From the NCBI GenBank assembly GCA_033763835.1, contig JANRJS010000026.1, positions 113,940 to 177,939 of the forward strand: a stretch of DNA of 64,000 bases, read 5' to 3'. Both the position numbers and the translations under genes were made by a program. Origin of the DNA: JAPKYZ01 sp033763835 (GTDB taxonomy: Bacteria; Acidobacteriota; Terriglobia; Bryobacterales; Bryobacteraceae). The notes beneath the pieces were generated by a model. That model worked only from the letters and a program-made list of their open reading frames with translations, ran no database searches and was not told the origin of the DNA. Below, in pieces: positions 17,789 through 26,039 of the stretch (position 1 is the stretch's first letter; every line of letters begins with the position of its first letter).

Positions 17789-18775
17789 TTACGCGCTACG
17801 CCGACGCAGCGCGCCAAACGTGAGTAACGCCGCACCGGCTAATGCTACTGTCGCGGGTTCCGGCACGGGATTGGCGCCATTCTGCACCGGATAGTTGAAT
17901 CCGCTCGAACTTGTGACGGTCAGTCCGGGAATCGGATTGCCCGACGGATCGCTCACGACAAGTTTCTGCAGCTTGATCGTACTGCCGAACGAGGCCTTGG
18001 CCGTTCCCGTTACCGTCTCGGTAAACGCATCCGCCCCGCTATCCACATCAAGCGGGCTCACCAAGCCGTAGACATACAGGCCCAGGGTAGACACGATGGG
18101 TGCGTCGAAAAGCAACTCGTCGTAGGTCAGCGTGAAGGTAGTCGGAATTTCGCTCCAATTGCCGACACACGTGAAATCGGCGGTTTCCGAGTCGGCAAGC
18201 GCCAACAGAGCGCAAAATCCGGCCGATAGCTGTGGATGATCCACCTCGAACATGCCATCGAGGGAGAACACATAGCTCAAGGAATAGACGCCCGTGCCGC
18301 CGCTTACGGTAATGTCGTCCGTGTTGGACGCTCCGGCATATCCCATGGTGAAGATATAAGAAGTCGGCAGTCCTTTGTAGAGCGCAGGAATGCTGACGTA
18401 GTTCTGACGTTGATAGTCCGTGAGGGTGAAAGCCATGTCGAACTTCCACGTGTCCATCGTGGCGATCGCGGAAGCCGTCCCTTCGAAGTACTGAACGAAG
18501 TCGAGTGCCTCGCCGGCCGTGTACTCGAAAAGCTGTGCGCGAAGTTCGTCATCCTCCGATCCCGCATAGGTCGGATTACCCTCTTCGTCCAGGATCGGTG
18601 TGTAGATGTCCGATGTTCGAGCGGGCGCACTCCAAGTGTACGAACCTTCGTAGCCACACTCGGAGCCGAGCCCTGGAATCGACACCGGACAAAATTGAGT
18701 GTATGTAACGATGCCGCCGCTGGCCGTTGAAACGGCGAAAGCGGCGGCGATTAGGATCAGGCGGGATTGAACCAT
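17789..18775 (-). CDS. PEP-CTERM sorting domain protein, function unknown
   Basis: 328 residues from the ATG at 18775. A signal peptide (RLILIAAAFAVSTASG) starts the protein and a PEP-CTERM tail ends it: VPEPATVALAGAALLTFGAL followed by RRR. PEP-CTERM proteins are exported and processed by exosortase, usually in bacteria that make exopolysaccharide. The middle is a beta-rich extracellular-type sequence with no family I recognise. It lies 8 bases after a second PEP-CTERM gene. A TATAAT hexamer ends 7 bases before the ATG, so it could be transcribed on its own. Confidence 0.8.
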   Translation of the reverse strand: MVQSRLILIAAAFAVSTASGGIVTYTQFCPVSIPGLGSECGYEGSYTWSAPARTSDIYTPILDEEGNPTYAGSEDDELRAQLFEYTAGEALDFVQYFEGTASAIATMDTWKFDMAFTLTDYQRQNYVSIPALYKGLPTSYIFTMGYAGASNTDDITVSGGTGVYSLSYVFSLDGMFEVDHPQLSAGFCALLALADSETADFTCVGNWSEIPTTFTLTYDELLFDAPIVSTLGLYVYGLVSPLDVDSGADAFTETVTGTAKASFGSTIKLQKLVVSDPSGNPIPGLTVTSSSGFNYPVQNGANPVPEPATVALAGAALLTFGALRRRSA

Positions 18776-18782
18776 GCGGCGG

Positions 18783-18788
18783 ATTATA
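18783..18788 (-). promoter_or_regulatory. -10 hexamer (TATAAT) of PEP-CTERM gene
   Basis: On the - strand a consensus TATAAT ends 7 bases before the ATG at 18775, with TGGACT (4 of 6 matches to TTGACA) about 17 bases further upstream. It overlaps the 3' end of the upstream PEP-CTERM gene. This is the clearest promoter of the recurring near-leaderless type. Confidence 0.5.
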
Positions 18789-19392
18789 CAGGACGCCGGC
18801 GCCACAGTCCAAGGGCGGTCAATGCAAGCGCGACGCCGGCCGCCGTCGCGGGCTCCGGCACCGGGCTCGCACCGGAAACGCCGCTACCGTACTCGATGAT
18901 GTAGCCTCCCGATCCGCCGCTTGGTGGAATAACGTCCCAATTGCCATCGGACGGCGAGCCTGGAAAGATACCCATCCTGATGTATGTTCCGGACGCCACG
19001 GGGTGTCCGGGGAACCAGTTCGTGTAGCTCAGCTTCTGCCCCTTCTCGGGACCGCCGGTCCACCGAAACACCCCTTCCTCGGCTTCGTCGCTTCCGCCGA
19101 GGAACACGTTTCCGACACCGCCGAAAAAGATTAGAAAGGTAAACGAACTACGGATAAACGCGTTCTCCTCCGCGGAAGTGATTGTCGCCAAATAGCCGGG
19201 CATTCCCATAAACGACGACGCCGTCGCCGCGGCTTCCGCCGCCGCAAACGACGGAATGGGAGAGAAGATGCTGATGGCGGGTACGTGTTCGTACCAGTTG
19301 CCGTTGCCGCCGCTGGCGACAGTCCACTGGATGGGGGCCGCCGAGGCGGTGACGCACGCGGCCAAGGTCAAGGTAAGCGCTTTGTATTTCAA
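18784..19392 (-). CDS. C-type-lectin-like PEP-CTERM protein
   Basis: 202 residues from a TTG at 19392 with a near-perfect GGAGGA site 5 bases upstream, which decides the start. Signal peptide (ALTLTLAACVTASA). The body has C-type lectin spacing: WTVASGGNGNWYE, AAAEAAATASSF, GYLATITSAEENAFI, FLGGSDEAEEGVFRWTGG and YTNWFPGHP, ending GYIIEYG. This is the lectin-domain PEP-CTERM type, a likely surface carbohydrate-binding protein. The tail VPEPATAAGVALALTALGLW plus RRR is the exosortase signal. The TPR Ser/Thr kinase gene lies 58 bases upstream on the same strand. Confidence 0.82.
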   Translation of the reverse strand: MKYKALTLTLAACVTASAAPIQWTVASGGNGNWYEHVPAISIFSPIPSFAAAEAAATASSFMGMPGYLATITSAEENAFIRSSFTFLIFFGGVGNVFLGGSDEAEEGVFRWTGGPEKGQKLSYTNWFPGHPVASGTYIRMGIFPGSPSDGNWDVIPPSGGSGGYIIEYGSGVSGASPVPEPATAAGVALALTALGLWRRRPV

Positions 19393-19450
19393 GGGTTCCT
19401 CCGTAGAGTCGGTACTCACAGAGGATGGCGACACGGCGTGAAAAACCACG

Positions 19451-21793
19451 TCAGCGCGCGGCGAGTTCGTTCAAGCGGAGGCGGCGCGGATGATCGGCGG
19501 GCAGCAGATCGCCATAAACGGCGAGGGCTTGGTTGGCCCGTTCCGCCGCCCGGGCGGGATCGGTAGCGGCGAGACACTCGGCTTCGAAATACAACCGGTT
19601 GCCGCGCCAGTCGCGAGGATATTGTCCGCCGGTCAGTGCGTCGGCCTCCTTGTAAGCGGCAAAGGACTCGGGACACGATTTCGCACGGGCGAACACCTCG
19701 GCAGAGTCGGCATACAGCATCCAACGCGACGGTCCGATTTCGGAGGCGCGCGTTTGGGCGGCCCTCACCGTGTCTCGCGCTTTTGCGATGGCCGTTTCCC
19801 GCTGTCCAAGTTCCGCGTACTTCGCGCCGGCGATCGCGTGGATGCGCAGCTCTTCGAATGCGGTTACCGCTCCCGGCGCCAGCTTTGCCGCTTGCTCCAA
19901 ATCGGCTAGCGCGGCGCGCGGATTCTGGGCGGCGGTTTCCACCTGCGATCGCGTGCGCAACAGCGATACCCGCAACGACCGGCCGTCGGGATGCGATTCG
20001 GCGAGCGACAATCCACGCCCGGCGGCGCGGCGAGCCTCGTCCAAGCGCCGCATCCGCGCGAGTTCCGACGCCAACTGGTTGTACATCGCGGCACGAAGAA
20101 TCGGCACGGCAAGCGGCGCTTCTTCTCTACGGGCGGACTCGGACACGGCGATCGCCTCTTCCAATATCGCGACGGCCTCGGCGGGCTTCGCTTCGCAGCG
20201 CGACTTGGCGGTGGCGCGCGCCGCAAGATAGCTCGCTCTCGCCAGCGGTCGAAGATTACGGCCATCGCGCGCGAGTGTCGAGTCGGCTTCGCGATAAAGC
20301 GCCACTGCGTCTTCGCAGCGGCCGAGTCTAAGTAAAATTTCGGCTAAAGCGCGGCGTGCGCCGATGCGGGTTTGGGGGTCGCGGCTTGCGTCCGCGCGTT
20401 CCACCGCCCGGCGAGCTATCGGCTCCGCCACATCCTCGCGGCCCGACTCGCGCGCCACATAGGCGAACGTCGATTGCAACTGCGCGGCAACTTCGCCGGG
20501 CGGGCCGAGCCCTTCCTCGATTCTCCGGTTCCCGCGCTCGATCATGTCGAGCACCGTCGCGTTGGTACGCCCACCAGCCGGAGCCGCCGAAGTCTGCAAC
20601 ATCCATTGCAAGAAATTGGCGGTCTGCTCCGCGCGGCGCGCCTCACGCAACCGCTCTTCGCGCTGCCACCAGGCAAATCCGCCGGAAGCCGCCAGGGCAA
20701 TCGCCAGAACTAGAGCCGCCGAGACTGCGCCGCGATTGCGCGCGACAAAGCGATTCAGCCGGTAGGCCACCGTCGGCGGGCGAGCGACAACCGGTCGGCG
20801 GTCGAGGTATGCGCGCAGGTCGTCGCCGAACTCGGCCGCACTGCGGTACCGGCGCATGGGGTCCGTCTCAAGAGCCTTGCGGACAATCGCGTCCAAGTCG
20901 CCCAATTTGGGAATGCCCCGCACCGTAACGGCTCCGGATGCGCGTTCCGCAAGCGCCGCCAGCGACGAACGCCCCTCGAACGGCCATTCGCCGGCCACCA
21001 GTTCGTACAAGGTCAGTCCCAGGCTATAGATGTCGGAGGCCGTCGAGACCGGTTCGCCACGTAACTGTTCCGGGCTGGCGTAGCGCGGCGTGAACTGGCG
21101 CGTGGTAGTGGAATCGTTGGAATCGTCGAGCAGCTTGGCGGTGCCGAAATCGACGAGCTTGAGCCTTCCGGACCGGTCCACCAAAATGTTCGACGGCTTA
21201 AGGTCGAGGTGGATCACCAGACTGCCATGCGCGGCTTGCAGCGCGTCGGCGGCCTCGGCGATCAAAGCGACGCGGCGGCGCACTGGAATCGCTTCGCGGC
21301 GGCAATACTCATCGACCGGATCGCCATCCACCCACTCCATGGCGAGATACGGGCGACCGTTCGCGTCGCGCCCGGCATCGAGGAATCGCGCGATCGCGGG
21401 ATGCGCCAGTCCGGCCAGTATGCGCTGCTCCCGTTCGAAGCGCGCGAGGTCGGCGGCGCTCACCAGCGAATCCTGCAACACCTTCACAGCGGCGTGCTGC
21501 ACCGCTCCTTCGGTTTCGCGAGTGCCGCGATAAACGACGCTCCGCCCGCCCGAGCCGAGCACCGCCGAAATCGAGTAGGCGCCGATCCGCGCCGGAAGGG
21601 GACGCTCGGGTTTCTCGGGCGATCGGCCGGCCGCCGAACTCTCTTCGCCGAGCGCGTCGATCAGGTCGAGCGCTTCCAGGCGGATCGCGGCGTCGGATTC
21701 CCGAGCGGCGATCCAGGACTCGCGTTCGGAAAGCGGTATCGATTCGCCGGCTTCGGCGAGTTCCTGGATGCGTTGCCACCTCGGATCGGGCAT
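19451..21793 (-). CDS. Ser/Thr protein kinase with TPR-type C-terminal domain
   Basis: 780 residues from the ATG at 21793. The kinase domain spans about 70-340: glycine loop LGSGGRSVVYRG, lysine in HAAVKVLQD, catalytic loop HLDLKPSN, DFGTAKLL and SPEQLRG. The catalytic loop has HLD rather than HRD, so activation-loop phosphorylation may not be needed. A membrane helix (AALVLAIALAASGGFAWW) follows, then about 400 residues of helical repeats (TPR-like: RRALAEILLRLGRCEDAVALY). This matches acidobacterial and planctomycete kinases paired with ECF sigma factors; the ECF gene is divergent, 87 bases away. Confidence 0.87.
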   Translation of the reverse strand: MPDPRWQRIQELAEAGESIPLSERESWIAARESDAAIRLEALDLIDALGEESSAAGRSPEKPERPLPARIGAYSISAVLGSGGRSVVYRGTRETEGAVQHAAVKVLQDSLVSAADLARFEREQRILAGLAHPAIARFLDAGRDANGRPYLAMEWVDGDPVDEYCRREAIPVRRRVALIAEAADALQAAHGSLVIHLDLKPSNILVDRSGRLKLVDFGTAKLLDDSNDSTTTRQFTPRYASPEQLRGEPVSTASDIYSLGLTLYELVAGEWPFEGRSSLAALAERASGAVTVRGIPKLGDLDAIVRKALETDPMRRYRSAAEFGDDLRAYLDRRPVVARPPTVAYRLNRFVARNRGAVSAALVLAIALAASGGFAWWQREERLREARRAEQTANFLQWMLQTSAAPAGGRTNATVLDMIERGNRRIEEGLGPPGEVAAQLQSTFAYVARESGREDVAEPIARRAVERADASRDPQTRIGARRALAEILLRLGRCEDAVALYREADSTLARDGRNLRPLARASYLAARATAKSRCEAKPAEAVAILEEAIAVSESARREEAPLAVPILRAAMYNQLASELARMRRLDEARRAAGRGLSLAESHPDGRSLRVSLLRTRSQVETAAQNPRAALADLEQAAKLAPGAVTAFEELRIHAIAGAKYAELGQRETAIAKARDTVRAAQTRASEIGPSRWMLYADSAEVFARAKSCPESFAAYKEADALTGGQYPRDWRGNRLYFEAECLAATDPARAAERANQALAVYGDLLPADHPRRLRLNELAAR

Positions 21794-21799
21794 GAAAAA

Positions 21800-21816
21800 T
21801 GGGCGCGGCCCGCCCA
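21800..21816. repeat. Perfect inverted repeat between kinase and ECF genes
   Basis: TGGGCG-CGGCC-CGCCCA: 6-bp arms with a 5-base loop, 7 bases upstream of the kinase start, in the 87-base divergent region. It could be an operator or an RNA hairpin covering the kinase start. Chance occurrence in GC-rich DNA is possible. Confidence 0.35.
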
Positions 21817-21880
21817 GAATTGTTGGCGACATTCGAGGGCCGTGCGCGTCAGGCGCGATGGTAACATCGGCCAAAGAACG

Positions 21881-22459
21881 ATGGAAATCGACATCACCGC
21901 CGCGCTCGACGATTGGGCGCGGGGCGATGGAACGGCGCTCGACCGGATGGCTCCCGCCGTGTATCCGAAACTACGCGAACTCGCCGGAGCGGTGTTTCGC
22001 GGCGAGCGCCCCGGACACACCTGGCAAGCGACCGCGCTCGTCAGCGAGTTGTTCATGAAGCTGGTCGCGCAGCGCGGCCCGCGGTATGAAAATCGCCTGC
22101 ATTTCTACAACGCCTGCGCCCGCCTTATGCGTCTAGCCCTGATCGATCACGCCCGAGGAGTCCGGCGCGAAAAGCGCGGAGGCGCGGCAGCCTTTGTTCC
22201 GCTGCATGAGGAAGTGGCTTGGCTGAACGCCGCCGGACCGGAGATACTCGACCTCGACCGCGCGCTCAACGAACTCGCGGCGATGGACGCCGAACAAGCC
22301 TCGATGTTCGAAACGCGCTTCTTGCTGGGATCGAGCGTCGAGGAGACGGCGGAGTTGTTTGGAACGTCGATGTCCACCGTCGATCGAAAGACGCGCCTGG
22401 CCCGCGCCTGGCTTTACCGGAAGTTGCGCGGCGGCGCCGCTCCGGTATCTTTGGAATAG
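21881..22459 (+). CDS. ECF-type RNA polymerase sigma factor
   Basis: 192 residues from the ATG at 21881. Region 2 (YPKLRELAGAVFRGERPGHTWQATALVSELFMKL, with an RLMRLALIDHARGVRREKRGG segment) and region 4 (SSVEETAELFGTSMSTVDRKTRLARAWLYRKL helix-turn-helix) match the Sigma70_ECF (PF07638) group common in acidobacteria and planctomycetes. In that group a Ser/Thr kinase usually replaces the anti-sigma factor. The divergent kinase gene supports this. TAACAT lies 13 bases before the ATG. No anti-sigma gene is present. Confidence 0.9.
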   Translation: MEIDITAALDDWARGDGTALDRMAPAVYPKLRELAGAVFRGERPGHTWQATALVSELFMKLVAQRGPRYENRLHFYNACARLMRLALIDHARGVRREKRGGAAAFVPLHEEVAWLNAAGPEILDLDRALNELAAMDAEQASMFETRFLLGSSVEETAELFGTSMSTVDRKTRLARAWLYRKLRGGAAPVSLE

Positions 22460-22467
22460 AGGTACCG

Positions 22468-23142
22468 ATGTCTACCCTTGCGCCAGCGGCGGAACTCGTC
22501 ACCGGAATGCGAATGACCCGCGAGGAATTCCTCGCCGTCTGGGAGGAGCTTCCGGATGTGAAGCGGGCGGAATTAATCGATGGGGAGGTGTGGGTGGCTT
22601 CGCCGGTAAGAATCGACCATTGGCAGCCGGAGGGGTTCATTGGCCTCTGGCTGGGCATGTTTTCGCTGCGTACGGCGGGTTGCCAGTTTGGCCACAATGG
22701 CACCTGGGAAATGCTGGGCAGCATCCCTCAGCCGGATGTTTTCTTGAGGATCGCTCCCGCTTACGGGGGACAATCGACCGACGGAAAGAAGTTTCCGCTC
22801 GGCGCTCCCGAACTCGCCGTCGAAATCTGCGTGACCTCGCGCGATTACGACTTCGGCCCGAAGCTCCACCTGTATCGTCGCGCCGGAGTACGGGAGTACA
22901 TCACGCTCGAAACGTTCCGCAATCGAATTGTTTGGCGAGTGTTGGAAGAAGACCGCTATCGCGAAGTCGCGCCGGACGAGAATGGCGTATTTCGGTCCGA
23001 ACGCTTTCCCGGCTTGTGGCTCGACTCGAAAGCGCTGATCGCGAACGATGGCGCGAAGCTGCTGGCGACGCTCGAACAAGGGCTCGCCACTCCCGAGCAC
23101 GCGGCGTTCGTCGAAAAGCTCGCCGCCGGTCAGCGCCCGTAA
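22468..23142 (+). CDS. Uma2 family (DUF820) putative nuclease
   Basis: 224 residues, starting 8 bases after the ECF stop, so probably co-transcribed. The fold pattern is clear: MTREEFLAVWEELPDVKRAELIDGEVW, then SIPQPDVFLRIAP, GAPELAVEICVTSRDYD and KLHLYRRAGVREYITLE. The acidic residues of PQPDVFL and the E of AVEIC are the expected metal ligands; the third element has CVTS in place of the usual EVLSPS. The function is unknown. Its end overlaps the sulfite-dehydrogenase-like gene by 13 bases on the other strand. Confidence 0.82.
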   Translation: MSTLAPAAELVTGMRMTREEFLAVWEELPDVKRAELIDGEVWVASPVRIDHWQPEGFIGLWLGMFSLRTAGCQFGHNGTWEMLGSIPQPDVFLRIAPAYGGQSTDGKKFPLGAPELAVEICVTSRDYDFGPKLHLYRRAGVREYITLETFRNRIVWRVLEEDRYREVAPDENGVFRSERFPGLWLDSKALIANDGAKLLATLEQGLATPEHAAFVEKLAAGQRP

Positions 23143-24410
23143 CGGCGCGCCAGATACCCCAACAATTCGTCTCGAGATTCGGGTTTCACCACCGCTCCCC
23201 AACGCTGCATCTTTGCCACCTCGGCGTCCCACTGCGCGCGAGTCAGGCGCTGCTTCCGGATCGGTTCGTCGTTATGGCACGAGTTACACACCGCGCGAAA
23301 GCTCGCCGGAGCTTCGATTTCCGTGCGTGAGGCTTCGGGCGCCTCCGTCGAGGCCCGCGCATGCACGACGTTCCATTGATATCCGCTCGGATTCCACTCT
23401 TGCGCGAAAGGCTGCGTGCGTCCCCAAGTGTCGCGCGCGCGGGCCATCACCACGTAGTAGCCCTCGGGTGGCTTCCAGTCGAACTCCCAGGTCACCCATC
23501 CAAATGGCGTGCGCTGCGAGGTGACTTTCGCGGGCTTCCACGTCCGGCCATGATCGGTAGAGACTTCGACGCTTGCCACGGGTTTCTCGCCGGACCACGC
23601 CGCGCCGGTTACCTTCGGCCCCACTTGGGCGATCACGGACTTGATTTGCAACTCCTCCACCGGCCGCATGTCTTCCGGCTTGACGGGCTTACCCGGTTCC
23701 ACACCGCGCCCCGGATGACGGTAGCCGGTCTTCATAAAGAACCCGTCGAACTCCTTGTCGAGCACCTCGATGCGCGTCACCCATTTCACCCAAGAATCGC
23801 CGGCCCAACCGGGCACGATGACTCGCAAAGGAAAGCCATGCGACTCCGGCAGCGTTTCGCCGTTCATTTCGAACGCGAGCAGCGTGTTCGGATCCATTGC
23901 TTTCGCAAACGGAATCGTGCGTTGAAATTCCGGCTGCGTGCCCACCGGAACGTCCGCGCCATCGAACAAGACATGCTGCGCGCCCGCTTTCACACCGGCG
24001 CGCTTTAGCGCATCCGCCAACCGGACGCCCTTCCAACGGGCGTTGCCTACGCCACCGTACTTCCATTGCAGGCCGGGCATCGACGGCTCGTAGAGTCCGC
24101 GCCCGTTGCCCGCGCATTCGAGCACAGCCACCAACTCCACGGGCTTCATGGCGCGAAGCTCGGCCATCGAGAGCGTCAACGCCGAATTCACGTGCCCCTT
24201 GACGTCGAGCCGCCACGCCGTGCCGTCCACCTTCGGCGTCAGGTGGTGGCTGCGCACAAAAAACCGGCCGATGGGCGTGATCCAGTCCTTGAAGCCTTCG
24301 AGCGGCATCTCAAGACCTTCCTGCCGCGAATTGTGCACAATCATGCCGGACTTTTGCGCGAAGGCGAGCGGTGTTCCGGCCAGCGCCGTGAGTAGTTGTC
24401 GTCGATTCAT
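23130..24410 (-). CDS. Sulfite oxidase-like molybdopterin enzyme with C-terminal c-type haem motif
   Basis: 426 residues. A signal region (MNRRQLLTALAGTPLAFA) precedes a molybdopterin domain whose cysteine ligand sits in VLECAGNGRG, with SHGFPLRVIVPGWAGDSWVKW and a dimerisation domain (SVEVSTDHGRTWKPA). After about residue 375 there is a VCNSCHNDE motif, a CxxCH haem site in a short tail. Sulfite dehydrogenases (SorAB) use a separate cytochrome; here a haem is fused. Substrate sulfite is likely but not proven, since related proteins oxidise or reduce other substrates. It lies 3 bases after the PEGA kinase gene. Confidence 0.82.
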   Translation of the reverse strand: MNRRQLLTALAGTPLAFAQKSGMIVHNSRQEGLEMPLEGFKDWITPIGRFFVRSHHLTPKVDGTAWRLDVKGHVNSALTLSMAELRAMKPVELVAVLECAGNGRGLYEPSMPGLQWKYGGVGNARWKGVRLADALKRAGVKAGAQHVLFDGADVPVGTQPEFQRTIPFAKAMDPNTLLAFEMNGETLPESHGFPLRVIVPGWAGDSWVKWVTRIEVLDKEFDGFFMKTGYRHPGRGVEPGKPVKPEDMRPVEELQIKSVIAQVGPKVTGAAWSGEKPVASVEVSTDHGRTWKPAKVTSQRTPFGWVTWEFDWKPPEGYYVVMARARDTWGRTQPFAQEWNPSGYQWNVVHARASTEAPEASRTEIEAPASFRAVCNSCHNDEPIRKQRLTRAQWDAEVAKMQRWGAVVKPESRDELLGYLARRYGR

Positions 24411-24413
24411 TTG

Positions 24414-26021
24414 CTAGGGGTTCGTCAGCCAGTTAATGTCGAGATTCATCACCGCGCCGTCCTTCACGTCGATCGCCGATTCCTCGTCGCGATAACCCTC
24501 TTTGCGCAGCACCAGCGCGTGTTTGCCTGCAGCGAGGGTCATCATCGTCGGCGTCTTCGAAGGCCATTCGCGGCCGTCGACCAGGATCGTCGCGCCCGGC
24601 GGGTTCGACTTCACCATCACCGTTCCGGTGGCGCGATCGAGCGTCATCACGATCGACGAGTCCGAAGGAGCGTCTACAACTCGCAGCAGCGGACGGTATC
24701 CGGCGAGGGTCGCTTTCAGTGTGTGCCTCCCCGCAGCCAGCGTGATCTTGCAAGGCGTGGTGCATGTAAACGCGGGAATGTTATCGATCTCGACGGTGGC
24801 CCCTCCGGGCGTCGAATCGATGGCGAAATCGTGCGCGGTCACGCCAGTTGCCACGGGGGCGGCAGAGACCTCGGCAGGCGACTCGGTAGTTGGCGCGGCA
24901 GGGGGTTCCTCGGCTCCGGCGGCCGCTTCGGGCTTCGCCGTGTCCGGTGGCGGAGGCTCCGCCGCCGTGGGCTTGAGTTCCGCGACTACTGGCGGCGGCT
25001 GCGTCGTCGAGTCCGGCGTGAACAAGTAGAGCGCCGCGCCGACCGCCGCGAGACCGACTAACGCGAACGCCGCCGCGAACCACGCCGCTCCCGAGCGTGG
25101 CGGTGCGGGGGCGGCGAACGGGATCGCACGAGGCGGAGACATCGTCTCGGTATCCGCCATCGGGGAGGTTTGTCGCGGTTGCGGCATCCACGCCGATCCC
25201 CGCATCGCCCCTTCCAGCGCCTCGACAAATTGACGCACCGTTCCATAGCGAGAGGCCGGATCCTTCGCCAGAGCGCGCGCGAAGACGCTATCCACCGCCG
25301 GAGGCAGCGCTGCGTTATGCGAAGTAGCGGGCACGGGCGCTTCGTGGCAAACTTTGTAAACGATCGAAGCCATCGAGTAACCGGGAAACGGTTTTTGCCC
25401 AGTGATCAACTCGTAGGCAATGACGGCCAGCGAGAATTGATCCGCCCGCCCGCCGACCGGCCGCGACTGAATCTGCTCCGGCGGCATGTAGCTTGGCGTT
25501 CCGAGCGGTTGGCCCACGAGCGTGGTCTCGTCCACCAGCATTTTGGCGATTCCGAAATCGGCGATCTTCACCTGACGGTCGTCGTGCAGCATGATGTTGC
25601 CGGGCTTGACGTCGCGATGAATCACTCCTTTTTGGTGGGCATAGTCGAGTGCCGCCGCCGTCTGCCGCAGAATGTCGAGAATCGTCGCGGGCGAAAGCGC
25701 TCGCTTGGCGGCCAGCAGCGCTTCGAGCGTCGGCCCATCCACATACTCCATGCAAATGTAGAGCGCACCGTCCTGCTCGACGACATCGAAGATCGTGACG
25801 ATGCCCGGATGAGAGAGCGCGCCCGCCACTTTGGCCTCGCGCCGCAAACGTTGGGCCTCGACGGAAGCCGCGCCCATGGGCATGGTCTTCAGCGCCACCG
25901 TGCGGCCCATGACCGCGTCTTCTGCGCGATAAACGACACCCATCGCTCCGCGCCCCAGTTCGCCGGTGATGCGAAACCGGGCGCCGTTGGTCGCTTCCGG
26001 AGTGGTGGCCGTGCCCGTCAC
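24414..26021 (-). CDS. Ser/Thr protein kinase with C-terminal PEGA domains
   Basis: 535 residues from a GTG at 26021; no other start lies between it and the glycine loop. Canonical kinase: LGRGAMGVVYRAED, VALKTM, HRDVKPGN, DFGIAKML, PEQIQSRPV. A membrane helix (AAWFAAAFALVGLAAVGAALYLF) is followed by a Pro/Glu/Ala-rich linker and two PEGA repeats (STPGGATVEIDN and SNPPGATILVDG), which typically face the periplasm and bind the envelope. It is probably a surface sensor. The downstream sulfite-dehydrogenase-like gene starts 3 bases later. It is divergent from ftsY with only 18 bases between. Confidence 0.87.
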   Translation of the reverse strand: MTGTATTPEATNGARFRITGELGRGAMGVVYRAEDAVMGRTVALKTMPMGAASVEAQRLRREAKVAGALSHPGIVTIFDVVEQDGALYICMEYVDGPTLEALLAAKRALSPATILDILRQTAAALDYAHQKGVIHRDVKPGNIMLHDDRQVKIADFGIAKMLVDETTLVGQPLGTPSYMPPEQIQSRPVGGRADQFSLAVIAYELITGQKPFPGYSMASIVYKVCHEAPVPATSHNAALPPAVDSVFARALAKDPASRYGTVRQFVEALEGAMRGSAWMPQPRQTSPMADTETMSPPRAIPFAAPAPPRSGAAWFAAAFALVGLAAVGAALYLFTPDSTTQPPPVVAELKPTAAEPPPPDTAKPEAAAGAEEPPAAPTTESPAEVSAAPVATGVTAHDFAIDSTPGGATVEIDNIPAFTCTTPCKITLAAGRHTLKATLAGYRPLLRVVDAPSDSSIVMTLDRATGTVMVKSNPPGATILVDGREWPSKTPTMMTLAAGKHALVLRKEGYRDEESAIDVKDGAVMNLDINWLTNP

Positions 26022-26023
26022 TA

Positions 26024-26029
26024 TACACT
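26024..26029 (+). promoter_or_regulatory. Putative -10 hexamer (TACACT) of ftsY
   Basis: TACACT ends 10 bases before the ftsY ATG and is part of CTATACACTG. It lies in the 18 bases between the divergent kinase and ftsY starts, so the two promoters must overlap or the kinase is transcribed from within ftsY. Confidence 0.35.
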
Positions 26030-26039
26030 GAAGTTTCCC

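Noticed and set aside
26019..26030. TATAGT as -10 for the PEGA kinase
   Set aside because: On the - strand it runs into the GTG start itself, so a transcript from it would begin inside the gene.
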